This document shows positions 9,697-18,574 of a DNA stretch of 59,929 nucleotides, piece after piece. The stretch's first letter is position 1, and each line of letters starts with the position of its first letter. Source of the DNA: CAVPNY01 sp963706905 (GTDB taxonomy: Bacteria; Chloroflexota; Anaerolineae; Anaerolineales; UBA4823); NCBI GenBank assembly GCA_963706905.1, contig CAVPNY010000026.1, positions 1 to 59,929 on the forward strand, read 5' to 3'. A program made the translations under genes and the position numbers. Below the pieces are notes generated by a model. The model ran no database searches, was not told the DNA's origin, and saw nothing but the letters and a program-made list of their open reading frames with translations.

Positions 9697-9948
9697 ATGA
9701 ATGACACACCGACCTCGAATGCTCTGTATTACGAAATCCGCCTCAAGGGACACCTAGATGACCGGTGGGCCGAATGGTTTGAGGGCCTGACCATCACGCT
9801 GGAAGAGGACGGCGACACGCTTTTAACTGGCCCGGTGACCGATCAGGCTGCCCTGCACGGCATTCTCAAAAAAGTACGCGATGTGGGCCTGCCTTTACTC
9901 TCGGTAAATTCCGTTGAGCCAGGTACCAAGGAGGTTCACGAGACATAA
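9697..9948 (+). CDS. Small conserved protein of the LuxR locus, copy 2
   Basis: An 83-residue paralogue of the products of 2845 and 14794. It keeps YEIRLKGHL, EWFEGLTITLEE, DTLLTGPV, DQAALHG and LKKVRDVG, but has a shorter C-terminus that lacks the repeat-derived tail. Its N-terminus is also different (MNDTPTSNAL), so the core of about 65 residues is what has been conserved. First gene of the locus-2 operon behind the boxes at 9599. Function unknown; no transmembrane segment or catalytic motif recognised. Confidence 0.8.
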   Translation: MNDTPTSNALYYEIRLKGHLDDRWAEWFEGLTITLEEDGDTLLTGPVTDQAALHGILKKVRDVGLPLLSVNSVEPGTKEVHET

Positions 9949-10024
9949 ATCTTCAGCCTAATGACTCTCAAAAAGCAGTCTCATTCAAAACAAGACATTC
10001 GGATTGACAATAAAGGAGATACAC

Positions 10025-10726
10025 ATGAAAACCTTGCAGAAATTTGGCGGTTTTGCCGCGTTGTACCTTGCAGCAGCATACCTGGTAGGTATGATTGGTT
10101 TTCTCGCCGTAGTGGACATTTCTGGGGTTGCTGACCCTGTCGAGAAGGTGGCCTTGATGGCGGAAAATCTGGCTTTCCTGTACATTCTGTACCTGATCGT
10201 CTATATAATATGGGGCATCTTTATGGTCGTCCTGGCACTAGCGCTCTACGAGCGGCTGAAGGCCGGCTCACCAGCAATCGTGCAGACAGCGACCATCTTC
10301 GGGATATTCTGGGGCTGCGTGATCATTATTAGCGGCATGATCCACAACGCCGGTATGCAAACCGTCGTCGATCTCTATGGCAAAGACCCGGCTCAAGCTG
10401 GGACGGTCTGGTTAACAATTGACTCCGTGTTGAGAGGATTAGCCGGCAGTAATGAAGTGATAGGCAGCATATGGATTTTACTGATCAGTTGGGCGGCCTT
10501 GCGGACAGAAGAGTTTTCCAGGGTGCTGAACTACCTTGGCATAGGGATCGGTGTAGCGGGCATGATCTCGATTGTCCCGGCTCTCTCTGAGCTGTTTATT
10601 TACATTTTTGCGCTGGGTCAGATTGTGTGGTTCATTTGGCTGGGGATCGTGCTGCTGCGAAGCAACCCAAGCCGGGCGGCGCAAAAACCCGTCACGGCCT
10701 ATAACATTCTCGACTTCAAGGCTTAA
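10025..10726 (+). CDS. Polytopic membrane protein (DUF4386-like)
   Basis: A 233-residue protein with about six hydrophobic helices, beginning MKTLQKFGGFAALYLAAAYL. ATG at 10025 follows aaaggagatacac. Length, helix number and the N-terminal KxGGxxALY pattern resemble DUF4386-type proteins such as those at 15662 and 16929, but the match is loose. It occupies the slot between the small conserved gene and the MDR enzyme that a DUF6326 protein fills in locus 1, suggesting that a membrane partner belongs to the module but its family can change. Confidence 0.65.
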   Translation: MKTLQKFGGFAALYLAAAYLVGMIGFLAVVDISGVADPVEKVALMAENLAFLYILYLIVYIIWGIFMVVLALALYERLKAGSPAIVQTATIFGIFWGCVIIISGMIHNAGMQTVVDLYGKDPAQAGTVWLTIDSVLRGLAGSNEVIGSIWILLISWAALRTEEFSRVLNYLGIGIGVAGMISIVPALSELFIYIFALGQIVWFIWLGIVLLRSNPSRAAQKPVTAYNILDFKA

Positions 10727-10805
10727 CGCCGAACAGGAGTATTGAAGCGGGTGACGCAAACCCGACCCAATACTCCGATTTTGAAAAGTAATCCTGGAGG
10801 ATGAC

Positions 10806-11759
10806 ATGAAAGCGATTGTATACACAAAATTTGGCCCACCCGAGGTTCTTCATCTTCAAGAGGTGGAAAAGCCCAGCCCTAAAGCGAATGAGGTGCTGAT
10901 AAAAATATATGCGTCAACCGTCGTAAAAGAAGACCCAGACATGAGAGCTTCACCAGGGTTTAACGGTTTTCTCAAACCCAGACATCCGATCCTGGGTCAA
11001 GAGTTGGCCGGGGAAATTGAAGCTACAGGCAAAGACGTGACCCGATTTAAGCAGGGCAACCAGGTATTTGGCATAGACATGTTTGGCGCGTATGCTGAAT
11101 ACAAATGCATGCCTGAAGATAGGGCGCTGGCCATAAAACCGGCCAATCTGAGCTATGAGGATGCGGCTAGCATACCGAATGGGGCATTAACCGCGCTACC
11201 TTTCCTCAGAGATAAGGGCAAGATCCAGAGTGGGCAAACCGTACTGATCTATGGTGCTTCTGGATCGATTGGCACTGCTGCGGTACAACTTGCCAAGTAT
11301 TACGGGGCTAAGGTGACCGGGGTATGCAGTACTGCGAATTTGGAATGGGTCAAATCTTTGGGAGCCGATCAGGTGATTGATTACACCCAGGAGGATTTTA
11401 CCGAAAACGGCAAGAGCTATGACATTATTTTTGACACGGTAGGCAAGATTCCATTTTCAGCGTGCAAAGGTTCGCTGACGGATGAGGGCATTTATCTTTC
11501 GACGGTGCCTTCACCGATAATTTTGCTTCAAGCATTATGGCCTGCAAAGAACGGCAGCAAAAAGGTAAAGTTTGTGGCGGCGGGTTTGAGGCCGGCACGT
11601 GAGAAGATCAAAGATCTTGTCTTCCTCACAAAGTTGATCGAAGCAGGGAAGATAAAACCAGTCATAGATAGACGCTATCCGTTGGAACAGACTGTCGAGG
11701 CACACCGCTATGTCGAGCAAGGGCATAAAAAAGGCAACGTTGTTATCACGGTGGCATGA
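10806..11759 (+). CDS. MDR-family NAD(P)-dependent oxidoreductase, locus 2
   Basis: A 317-residue zinc-independent MDR enzyme and close paralogue of 3773 (MKAIVYTKFGPPEVLHLQEV start). The nucleotide site reads YGASGSIGTAAVQLAKYYGA, with VTGVCSTANLEWVKSLGADQ following. The C-terminal RYPLEQTVEAHRYVEQG signature is almost the same as in locus 1. Start supported by cctggagg eight bases upstream. The regulator of locus 3 begins 42 bases after the stop. Confidence 0.88.
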   Translation: MKAIVYTKFGPPEVLHLQEVEKPSPKANEVLIKIYASTVVKEDPDMRASPGFNGFLKPRHPILGQELAGEIEATGKDVTRFKQGNQVFGIDMFGAYAEYKCMPEDRALAIKPANLSYEDAASIPNGALTALPFLRDKGKIQSGQTVLIYGASGSIGTAAVQLAKYYGAKVTGVCSTANLEWVKSLGADQVIDYTQEDFTENGKSYDIIFDTVGKIPFSACKGSLTDEGIYLSTVPSPIILLQALWPAKNGSKKVKFVAAGLRPAREKIKDLVFLTKLIEAGKIKPVIDRRYPLEQTVEAHRYVEQGHKKGNVVITVA

Positions 11760-11789
11760 TCATAAATCGGAAGGCGGAGGTTGCGGCAT

Positions 11790-11801
11790 TATAATTGATC
11801 T
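11790..11801 (+). promoter_or_regulatory. -10 element of LuxR copy 3, leaderless geometry
   Basis: TATAAT at 11790-11795 lies exactly six bases from the ATG at 11802, as in copy 2. No good -35 hexamer is visible at the right distance (tcggaa), so an activator may be needed. The mRNA would start at the ATG. Confidence 0.5.
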
Positions 11802-14577
11802 ATGCCTGCGCCTATTTTGGCCACAAAACTATATATCCCCCCACCTCGACCTAAGGTTGTCCTACGCCCCAGCCTGATCGAGCGGCTGAACGAGGGCTCT
11901 ATGCGGGCCGCAAACTGACCCTCATCTCAGCATCTGCCGGTTTTGGGAAAACCACACTGGTCAGCGAATGGATTGCTGGTTGCCAGCGACCGGCTGCCTG
12001 GCTATCGTTGGACGAAGGGGATAACGACCCCACACGCTTTCTGACTTACCTCATCGCTGCTTTGCAGACGCTGCCGCCAAAACCGACGGGGCAAATATTG
12101 GAGCAGGTGTGTTGAGTGTGCTCCAGTCTCCTCAGCCACCGACAACCGAATCGATTCTGACAGCCCTGCTCAATGAAATCAACACCTTGCCGGACAATTT
12201 CGTCTTTGTCCTGGACGACTACCATGTGATTGATTCCAAACCGGTCGATGCGTCGACATCCGTCGACGACGCCATCACCTTTCTGATCGAGCATCTGCCG
12301 CCACAGATGCACCTGGTCATCACCACCCGTGAGGATCCACATCTGCCCCTGGCTCGGCTACGCGCCCGGGGCCAATTGACCGAACTGCGTGCCGCCGACC
12401 TGCGTTTTACCCCCGCCGAGGCCGCCGAATTTCTCAACCGGGTAATGGGGCTGAACCTCTCGGCAGAAGACATCGCCGCCCTGGAAACTCGCACCGAAGG
12501 CTGGATTGCCGGCCTGCAGCTGGCCGCGCTTTCAATGCAGGGGCGGTCAGACGCCGCCAGTTTTATCCAGGCCTTCACCGGCAGCCATCGCTTTGTGCTG
12601 GATTATTTGGTTGAGGAGGTTCTCCAGCGCCAGCCAGAAGGTATTCACAGCTTCTTACTGAAAACTGCCATTCTCGATCGGCTAAGCGGTTCTCTGTGTG
12701 ATGCCGTTACAGGTCGAGAAGACGGCAAAGGAATATTGGAAACACTTGAGCGTGGCAACCTGTTTATCATTCCACTCGACGACCAGCGCCAGTGGTACCG
12801 CTATCATCCCCTCTTCGCTGAAGTATTGCAAGCGCGTTTACTAGACGAGCAGCCGGATCAAGTATTCAGCTTACACCAGCGAGCGAGCGAGTGGTATGAG
12901 CACAATGGTTCGGCGGCCGATGCGATCCGCCACGCGCTGGCGGCAAAGGATTTCGAGCGAGCAGCGATCCTGGTCGAACTGGCAGTACCAGAAATGCGCA
13001 GGAATAGACAGGGAGCCACGGTCACGGAGCTTGGCTGGCTAAAGGCACTGCCCGACGAGCTGGTCCACTGTAGGCCGGTGCTCTGCGTTGACTATGCTTA
13101 CGCATTATTTGGTGGTGGCGAGCTAGAGGCCGTTGAGGCCCGACTGCGGGACGCCGAACGGTGGCTGGACACGACGGCCGACACGGCGGGGATGGTCGTC
13201 GTGGACGAAGAGGAATTTCGCCGTCTGCCGGGTATGATCGCCCTTCTCCGTGCCGCGCAGGCCCTGGCCCGGGGCGATATGCTCGAAGCCGCGAAAAACG
13301 CTCGACGGGTGCTCGATCTCACACCTGAGGACGCCCATCTGATGCTCGGTGGGGCAGCTTCGGTGCTGGGGCTCGCCGCATGGGCGAGCGGGGATCTCGA
13401 GGTCGCCCGCCGGATGACTGCTGATGGCATGGCGAATGTGCGGCTGGCCAGGTACATCTCTTCCGCCATCGGCGGCGCCATAGTCCTGGCGGATATACAG
13501 ATTGCGCAAGGCCGTCTCCACGAGGCAATGACCACCTATGAGCGGGCATTGCAATGGGCGACGGAGCCAGGCGCGCCAGTCCTGAGGGGAGCGGCAGATA
13601 TATACGTGGGCATGAGCGACCTTTACCGTGAGTATAACGATCTGAAGACCGCCACGCAGCACTTGCTCACCAGCCAGGCTCTGGGTGAGCATGCCGGGTT
13701 ATCGTCAAACCCGTATCGCTGGTGCGCGGCGATGGCGCGCATACGGGAGGCCCAAGGCGATCTGGATAAGGCGCTCGACCTGCTCGACCAGGCTGAGCGC
13801 CTTTACGATGCTAACTTTTCCCCCAATGTGCGTCCGATCGCGACGCGGAAGATACGGGTGTGGGTGGCCCAGAGTCGGTTGGGTGAAGCCCTGGGCTGGG
13901 CGCGTGAGCAGGGACTGTCCGTTGAAAACGAACTCAGCTACTTGCACGAGTTCGATCACATCACCCTGGTCAAGGTGCTCCAGGCCTGCTATCTGAGTGA
14001 CCATTCTGATGGCTCCATTTCTGAGGTGATGGGGCTCTTGGAGCGCCTGCTGAAAGCCGCGGAAGAACGCGGGGGAAAGGGAAGCGTGATCGAAATCCTG
14101 GTATTGCAGGCGATTGCTTATCACGCGCAAGGTAACCTCCCCGCTGCTCTCATGTCTTTGCAGCATGCTCTTGCGTTGGCCGAGCCGGAGGGCTACGTCC
14201 GCATGTTCCTTGACGAAGGCCCAAGCATGATGCAACTGCTTCGCGAAGCTGCCGCGCGTGAAATCATGCCAGACTACACAGCCAAGCTACTGGCAGCATT
14301 TGAAGCTGAGCAAAAGAGAAGCGCGGGCGAGTCTCCTCTCCCCGATTGGCAGAGCCAATCGTCCCCTGTATTGCAGCCCCTGATCGAACCGCTTAGCCAG
14401 CGTGAGCTGGAAGTTCTCCGATTGTTAAAAACCGAGCTTTCTGGGCCGGAGATAGCCCATGAACTCGTGATTTCCTTAAGCACTGTCCGCACACATACCA
14501 AGAGTATCTACAGTAAACTCAACGTCAATAATCGCCGGGCTGCAGTGAAACGAGCCGAAGAGCTACATTTGATTTAG
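11802..14577 (+). CDS. MalT-like LuxR-family regulator, copy 3 (two frameshifts near 5' end)
   Basis: Same architecture as copies 1 and 2. The reading starts MPAPILATKLYIPPPRPKVVL at 11802 but breaks near 11903 and again near 12085; each spot has one base fewer than the paralogues. From 12109 the frame is open to 14577 (822 codons). The broken part holds the Walker A (SAGFGKTTL), so a protein initiated at the GTG at 12109 would lack ATP binding. Walker B (FVLDDYH), the TPR-like region and the HTH (LSQRELEVLRLL, helix STVRTHTKSIYSKL) are intact. Either two sequence errors or inactivation. Confidence 0.88.
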
Positions 14578-14614
14578 CCACGCGAAAGCGTTGCCCCAGC
14601 AGGCATCTACTTGG

Positions 14615-14642
14615 CCCTGCCAGTTTATCTGGCAGGGTTTTT
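14615..14642 (+). terminator. Rho-independent terminator after LuxR copy 3
   Basis: Perfect 9-bp stem CCCTGCCAG/CTGGCAGGG with a five-base loop, followed by TTTTTC, 37 bases after the regulator stop. It separates regulator transcription from the downstream small-gene operon. Confidence 0.85.
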
Positions 14643-14667
14643 CTATGCCTTTCACCCTCTCCCAAAT

Positions 14668-14725
14668 ATCCCCACATAAATCCCCACACATGGGGATGAC
14701 ACCTCCCCACATTAAATTGTATATT
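14668..14725. promoter_or_regulatory. Operator boxes and promoter, locus 3
   Basis: Four boxes of one type: ATCCCCACA at 14668 and 14680, ATGGGGAT at 14690 on the opposite strand, and CTCCCCACA at 14703. A -10-like TATATT starts at 14720, 17 bases after the start of the last box, the same spacing as in locus 2. The core GGGGATGA resembles the known MalT box. Activation by the adjacent regulator is inferred. Confidence 0.55.
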
Positions 14726-14793
14726 GTGGTCAAGACAAGAACGAATGCAATGATATGAAGATTCATCCATGAGAAGAATGTAGGAGTTGCAGC

Positions 14794-15090
14794 ATGAGTA
14801 AACCACTTGCATCAACTGAGGATCGGTACGAGCCAGGATCTTATGAAATTCGCATCAAGGGACACCTCGATAAACGTTGGGCGGCTTGGTTTGAAGGCCT
14901 GACCATCACGCTGGAAGAGGACGGCGACACGCTTTTAACCGGCCCGGTGGTCGATCAGGCTGCGTTGCATGGGTTGCTCAAAAGAGTGCGTGATTTAGGT
15001 ATGCCCTTGATCTCGGTCAGTCCTCTCGAACCCAGCTCCTCGACTACGCTCGGGACAGGCCAGGCAGATCAGTCAGACGTCAAATCGTAA
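14794..15090 (+). CDS. Small conserved protein of the LuxR locus, copy 3
   Basis: A 98-residue paralogue of 2845 and 9697 with the same YEIRIKGHL, FEGLTITLEE, DTLLTGPV and DQAALHG blocks. ATG at 14794 is preceded by taggagttgcagc, the clearest ribosome site of the three copies. The tail after SPLE again derives from a repeat (ctcgactacgctcgggacagg) and ends GTGQADQSDVKS, nearly as in copy 1. Copies 1 and 3 are therefore the closer pair. Function unknown. Confidence 0.8.
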   Translation: MSKPLASTEDRYEPGSYEIRIKGHLDKRWAAWFEGLTITLEEDGDTLLTGPVVDQAALHGLLKRVRDLGMPLISVSPLEPSSSTTLGTGQADQSDVKS

Positions 15091-15124
15091 ATGGATATAA
15101 GCTACATTGAAAGGAGTTTTTCCT

Positions 15125-15165
15125 TTGATAACATTTCCAGCCCATTTCTGCCCTTAGGAACAGGG
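15125..15165 (+). promoter_or_regulatory. Conserved leader, locus 3 counterpart
   Basis: Counterpart of 3194-3232: ribosome site aaaggag, TTG at 15125, ten-codon frame MITFPAHFCP, then a short CCCT/AGGG hairpin at the stop. The flanking sequence, including aagtccaattcaatgaaact, is also shared with locus 1. Translation of the peptide is unproven. Confidence 0.28.
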
Positions 15166-15234
15166 TGGCGGCCACAATTTATTCAAGTCCAATTCAATGA
15201 AACTCATCTATAACGTTCAAAAAAGGAGATAAAA

Positions 15235-15636
15235 ATGAACACAAACAAATCAACCACCGGAATAGATCCAAGAATAAAACTTTCCTTGTTATGGATATTT
15301 GTAGTACTCAATATGGCTTATGCAGATATTCTTTCTTTAATGGATCCCACATCCGCGATCCGCGAAGTAATGGGGGGAGCTCCATTGCCTTCAGGAGGTT
15401 TGGTGCTAGGCGCAATAATAATGGAAACTGCGATTGCCATGGTTATCCTGTCTTGGGTATTGAACTACAAAGTAAATCGCTGGGTAATCATCATCATTGG
15501 TGCAATAAATATTATTGGTGTTGTAAGAGGCGGGCACGGTCCGTATTATGTGTTTTTTGCAACAGTGGAAGTTGCGTGTATGTTGCTAATTATCTGGTTT
15601 GCCTGGAAGTGGAGACCAGTAGTTGAACCTATTTGA
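15235..15636 (+). CDS. DUF6326-family membrane protein
   Basis: A 133-residue protein with four membrane segments, paralogous to 3306-3734. It starts MNTNKSTTGIDPRIKLSLLW, contains the NMAYADILSLMDP signature typical of the family as I recall it, and ends LLIIWFAWKWRP. ATG at 15235 follows aaaaggagataaaa. Function unknown. First of six consecutive small membrane protein genes in locus 3, all on the plus strand with short gaps. Confidence 0.78.
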   Translation: MNTNKSTTGIDPRIKLSLLWIFVVLNMAYADILSLMDPTSAIREVMGGAPLPSGGLVLGAIIMETAIAMVILSWVLNYKVNRWVIIIIGAINIIGVVRGGHGPYYVFFATVEVACMLLIIWFAWKWRPVVEPI

Positions 15637-15661
15637 GCACAGTAAAAAAAGGAGATACAAA

Positions 15662-16378
15662 ATGAATTCAACTCGAAAGATTGCGGTCATTACAGGCGTG
15701 ATTTTCATCATTGCGACTGTCCTGCCCCTCCTGGCCTCGTCGCTCGTACCTGTCCCCACTGGTGCGGACTACCTCACTCGGTTCTCTGCACATACGAACC
15801 AGGTGGCCGCAGGAGCGCTACTCATTCTCATCGGGTACTTCGCATGTGCCGGCATAGCCGTCGTGATGTATCCAGTCTTGAAGAAGTGGAATGCGGGTCT
15901 GGCCCTTGGATCTGTCGTCTTCAGGACCATTGAGACGGCCTTTTACATGGTCGGCCTCGTGAGCCTGCTGTCCCTGCTGACACTCGGCCAGCAGTTCACA
16001 ACAGCGGGAGCTGCCGATCGTACGTCGCTTCAGGCTATCGGCAATTTGTTGGTGAGCGTACGCGACAACGCCGCGTTGGTGGCGGTGTTCGCCTTCTGCC
16101 TGGGTGCATTTATGTACTACTACCTGTTCTTCCAATCAAGGCTCATTCCCCGATGGCTGTCGGGCTTCGGTATCGTCGCGATCATCCTGATGATGGTGGC
16201 TTGCCTGTTGGCCTTGTTCAGCGGTAACCGTATTACCAGCTACATTCCCCTTGCGGCTCCCATTTTTTTGCAGGAAATGGTTCTGGCGGTTTGGCTGATC
16301 GTTAAAGGATTCAATCCGTCTCTAATTGCTTCCAAGTCTGGGAAAACGGAAACGAACGAGCTGTTGAGCGTGGCATAG
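15662..16378 (+). CDS. DUF4386-family membrane protein
   Basis: A 238-residue polytopic protein starting MNSTRKIAVITGVIFIIATV. About six hydrophobic helices and an RLIPRWLSGFGIVAIILM segment before the last pair are typical of DUF4386. ATG at 15662 follows aaaggagatacaaa. Its tail (KGFNPSLIASKSGKTE) is strikingly like the tail of the unrelated protein at 17633. Uncharacterised family, often found next to regulators. Confidence 0.78.
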   Translation: MNSTRKIAVITGVIFIIATVLPLLASSLVPVPTGADYLTRFSAHTNQVAAGALLILIGYFACAGIAVVMYPVLKKWNAGLALGSVVFRTIETAFYMVGLVSLLSLLTLGQQFTTAGAADRTSLQAIGNLLVSVRDNAALVAVFAFCLGAFMYYYLFFQSRLIPRWLSGFGIVAIILMMVACLLALFSGNRITSYIPLAAPIFLQEMVLAVWLIVKGFNPSLIASKSGKTETNELLSVA

Positions 16379-16498
16379 ATCTGCACTATAGGGGAGAGGG
16401 AGGACTGAAGATTCTCCTTCTCCCCACTACGCACCATGGTAATGCTCGTGGAATAGGACTTAAACAGCGGACACCACTCATCACAAGGAGAAAGCAAT

Positions 16499-16932
16499 AT
16501 GTTAAAAGAGGTTCGATAGTTCTCTCAATCTGGAGTGGTATCAATTTTCTTCTCGCCGCCGCGATATTGACCAGTGTCGTCATTTTCAACGCAAACTCCC
16601 CACTTCTGGTGATGGTGTTTGAAAAATCTGAAATCGCCAGCCTGGATGCCAAGGTCATTGCATCGCTTAATGCTTTGACGATCCTGTACAACTCTTGCTC
16701 GGTGGCTCTTTCGGTGCTGGTGTGGTCGCTCATCCGAAAAAGCCTGATCGCCAGCCAAAAATGGGCCTTCTGGGTGTTGCTGTTCGTGATCGGCTTTGTG
16801 GAAGTGATGGCCTTTGTCGCTTCTGCAGGAGTTGGAAATGCACGCTGGCAGGTGAATGTTGTTCAGAGCGTTTTATATCTGGTAGGCATTGCCCTATCGG
16901 GCTATTCACTATTCAAAGGAGATAAAAAATGA
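16499..16932 (+). CDS. Four-helix membrane protein, frameshifted near the start
   Basis: The ATG at 16499 has an excellent ribosome site (acaaggagaaagcaat) but its frame ends after six codons. One base on, a frame reading RGSIVLSIWSGINFLLAAA continues without stop into the 121-codon stretch beginning at 16567 and ends at 16932. A one-base deletion near 16508 explains this. The product would have four hydrophobic helices and ends SGYSLFKGDKK. Not recognised to family level. It overlaps the next start by four bases (ATGA), so translation is probably coupled. Confidence 0.6.
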
Positions 16933-17600
16933 ATTCAATCAATAAGACCGCAAGAATCGCAGGGTTCTTCTATCTCATGTTTATTGCAACTTCCATCCTG
17001 GCAGATAGGTTTGCCAGCATTGGATTTGGAGATGCCGTAGCAATAGTCAATAAAATAATGTCTCAGGTATTGCTGTTCCGCACCGGTTTTGTAATCGGTC
17101 TGCTCTCGGCCTTGTTTTTTCTTTTAGCGGCCTGGGCTTTATACGTGTTACTAAAACCGGTCAATGAAAACCTCGCATTGCTTTTCCTGTTATTAAACTT
17201 GGTCGGAGTCGCGGTACAGTGTTTTAGTATGCTGCCTCTTTTAGCCGCCCAGCTGCTTTATAGCGGTGCAGACACACTGAAAGTTTTTCCGACAGCACAA
17301 CTGCAAGGGTTGGCAGTATTACTCACCAATCTATACAAAAGCGGATTTATAATCGCCCAGCTATTTTATGGCACCTGGCTTTTACCTCTTGGGTACCTGG
17401 TTTACAAGTCGGGCTTCCTCCCCAGGATCCTGGGCATACTGTTGATAATCGATTGTTTTGCCGTTATGGTCTGGTTTTTTCAGTTTTTCCTTTTCCCAGG
17501 CTACGAAGTAATACTTTACCCGTGTTGGGTGGTTAGTTTTATTGCGGAACTTGGGCTTACTTTGTGGCTTTTGATTAAGGGTGTTAAGGACCAGAAATAA
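16929..17600 (+). CDS. DUF4386-family membrane protein
   Basis: A 223-residue protein starting MNSINKTARIAGFFYLMFI, the KTARIAGxxYL pattern typical of DUF4386. Six hydrophobic helices; the PRILGILLIIDCFA segment matches the family. Ribosome site aaaggagataaaa lies inside the previous gene, which it overlaps by four bases. Function unknown. Confidence 0.82.
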   Translation: MNSINKTARIAGFFYLMFIATSILADRFASIGFGDAVAIVNKIMSQVLLFRTGFVIGLLSALFFLLAAWALYVLLKPVNENLALLFLLLNLVGVAVQCFSMLPLLAAQLLYSGADTLKVFPTAQLQGLAVLLTNLYKSGFIIAQLFYGTWLLPLGYLVYKSGFLPRILGILLIIDCFAVMVWFFQFFLFPGYEVILYPCWVVSFIAELGLTLWLLIKGVKDQK

Positions 17601-17632
17601 AATTTCTATAAATACAAAAGGAGAAGAAAAAG

Positions 17633-18106
17633 ATGACCCAATCAAAAAAAATCCAGAGAAAAGTGTTTGTGCTGGCAATTGCGGGAGGCTTAGCCTTCTG
17701 GTTAGCAAACTTCGCGATATCCCGAACTCCCATTGCTGCGGAATATAGAGCTGCCCTTTCAATTTCTTATTTTCCAATGCTGCTTGAGTCTTTGCTTGGT
17801 GGCCTGATTATCGGATTCTGCGTCAGCTATTTCCTGCTTCGTTTCTTTGATAAGATTCCAACAAAGAATCCAATTTTAAAATCCGTAATACTAAGCTTAA
17901 TCGTCTTGATCTTTGTCACAATCCTGATCGGAAATCCCTCAAGTTTTCTCGCGACAAGTGATGTCTTGCGTTACTTTCTCATCGGCACAATATTTAACGT
18001 ACTAAGGGTTCTCGCTCTTGGATTAGGTATTGGCTATCTATACAGACGGCTGTACAAAGGATTCGATCCATCCGTAATTGCTTCCAAGTCTGCTCAGGTG
18101 GAATAG
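17633..18106 (+). CDS. Small membrane protein, tandem paralogue A
   Basis: A 157-residue protein with four predicted helices. It shares PIAAEYRAA(L/F)SISY, GGL(I/M)IG(F/C)CVSYFLLRFFDKIPTKNPIL and a C-terminal GxLY segment with the next gene, so the two are a tandem duplicate. ATG at 17633 follows aaaggagaagaaaaag. The last 17 residues (GFDPSVIASKSAQVE) are absent from its twin and resemble the tail of the DUF4386 protein at 15662. No known family recognised. Confidence 0.7.
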   Translation: MTQSKKIQRKVFVLAIAGGLAFWLANFAISRTPIAAEYRAALSISYFPMLLESLLGGLIIGFCVSYFLLRFFDKIPTKNPILKSVILSLIVLIFVTILIGNPSSFLATSDVLRYFLIGTIFNVLRVLALGLGIGYLYRRLYKGFDPSVIASKSAQVE

Positions 18107-18116
18107 GTAAACAACT

Positions 18117-18572
18117 ATGGAAACCCTAGCCACAGAACGAAGTAAGCGACAGACGTCACACGAGTTCTACAAGAAACTGTATAAGTTGACTGGAGCGGGA
18201 GGCGTAGCCTTCTGGATAACTGACTTCGTAATTTCAGTGTCTCCCATCGCTGCGGAGTATAGAGCTGCTTTCTCGATTTCATATCTTCCAATGGCTCTTG
18301 TTGAAGCTTTGGTTGGCGGTCTGATGATCGGATGCTGTGTCAGTTATTTCCTGCTTCGTTTCTTTGATAAGATTCCAACAAAAAACCCCATCTTAAAGGC
18401 ATTGATCCTTAGCTTTGTTGCCATGGTCATTATCGAAGTCCTTTCAACTCTTGTTAATCCAAACAATGCCTCTGTCTACCTTTTGATTGACACAGGAATG
18501 AACGTGCCAAGGTTTCTCGCTCTTGGAATAGTTGTTGGCCATCTATACGATAAGCTCAATGGAGACGCGTGA
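18117..18572 (+). CDS. Small membrane protein, tandem paralogue B
   Basis: A 151-residue twin of 17633-18106, ten bases downstream, with the same core blocks FFDKIPTKNPIL and SPIAAEYRAA. It begins METLATERSKRQTSHEF, an N-terminus not shared with its twin, and ends GHLYDKLNGDA without the extra tail. No strong ribosome site, so it may be translationally coupled. Unknown function. Confidence 0.68.
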   Translation: METLATERSKRQTSHEFYKKLYKLTGAGGVAFWITDFVISVSPIAAEYRAAFSISYLPMALVEALVGGLMIGCCVSYFLLRFFDKIPTKNPILKALILSFVAMVIIEVLSTLVNPNNASVYLLIDTGMNVPRFLALGIVVGHLYDKLNGDA

Positions 18573-18574
18573 TA

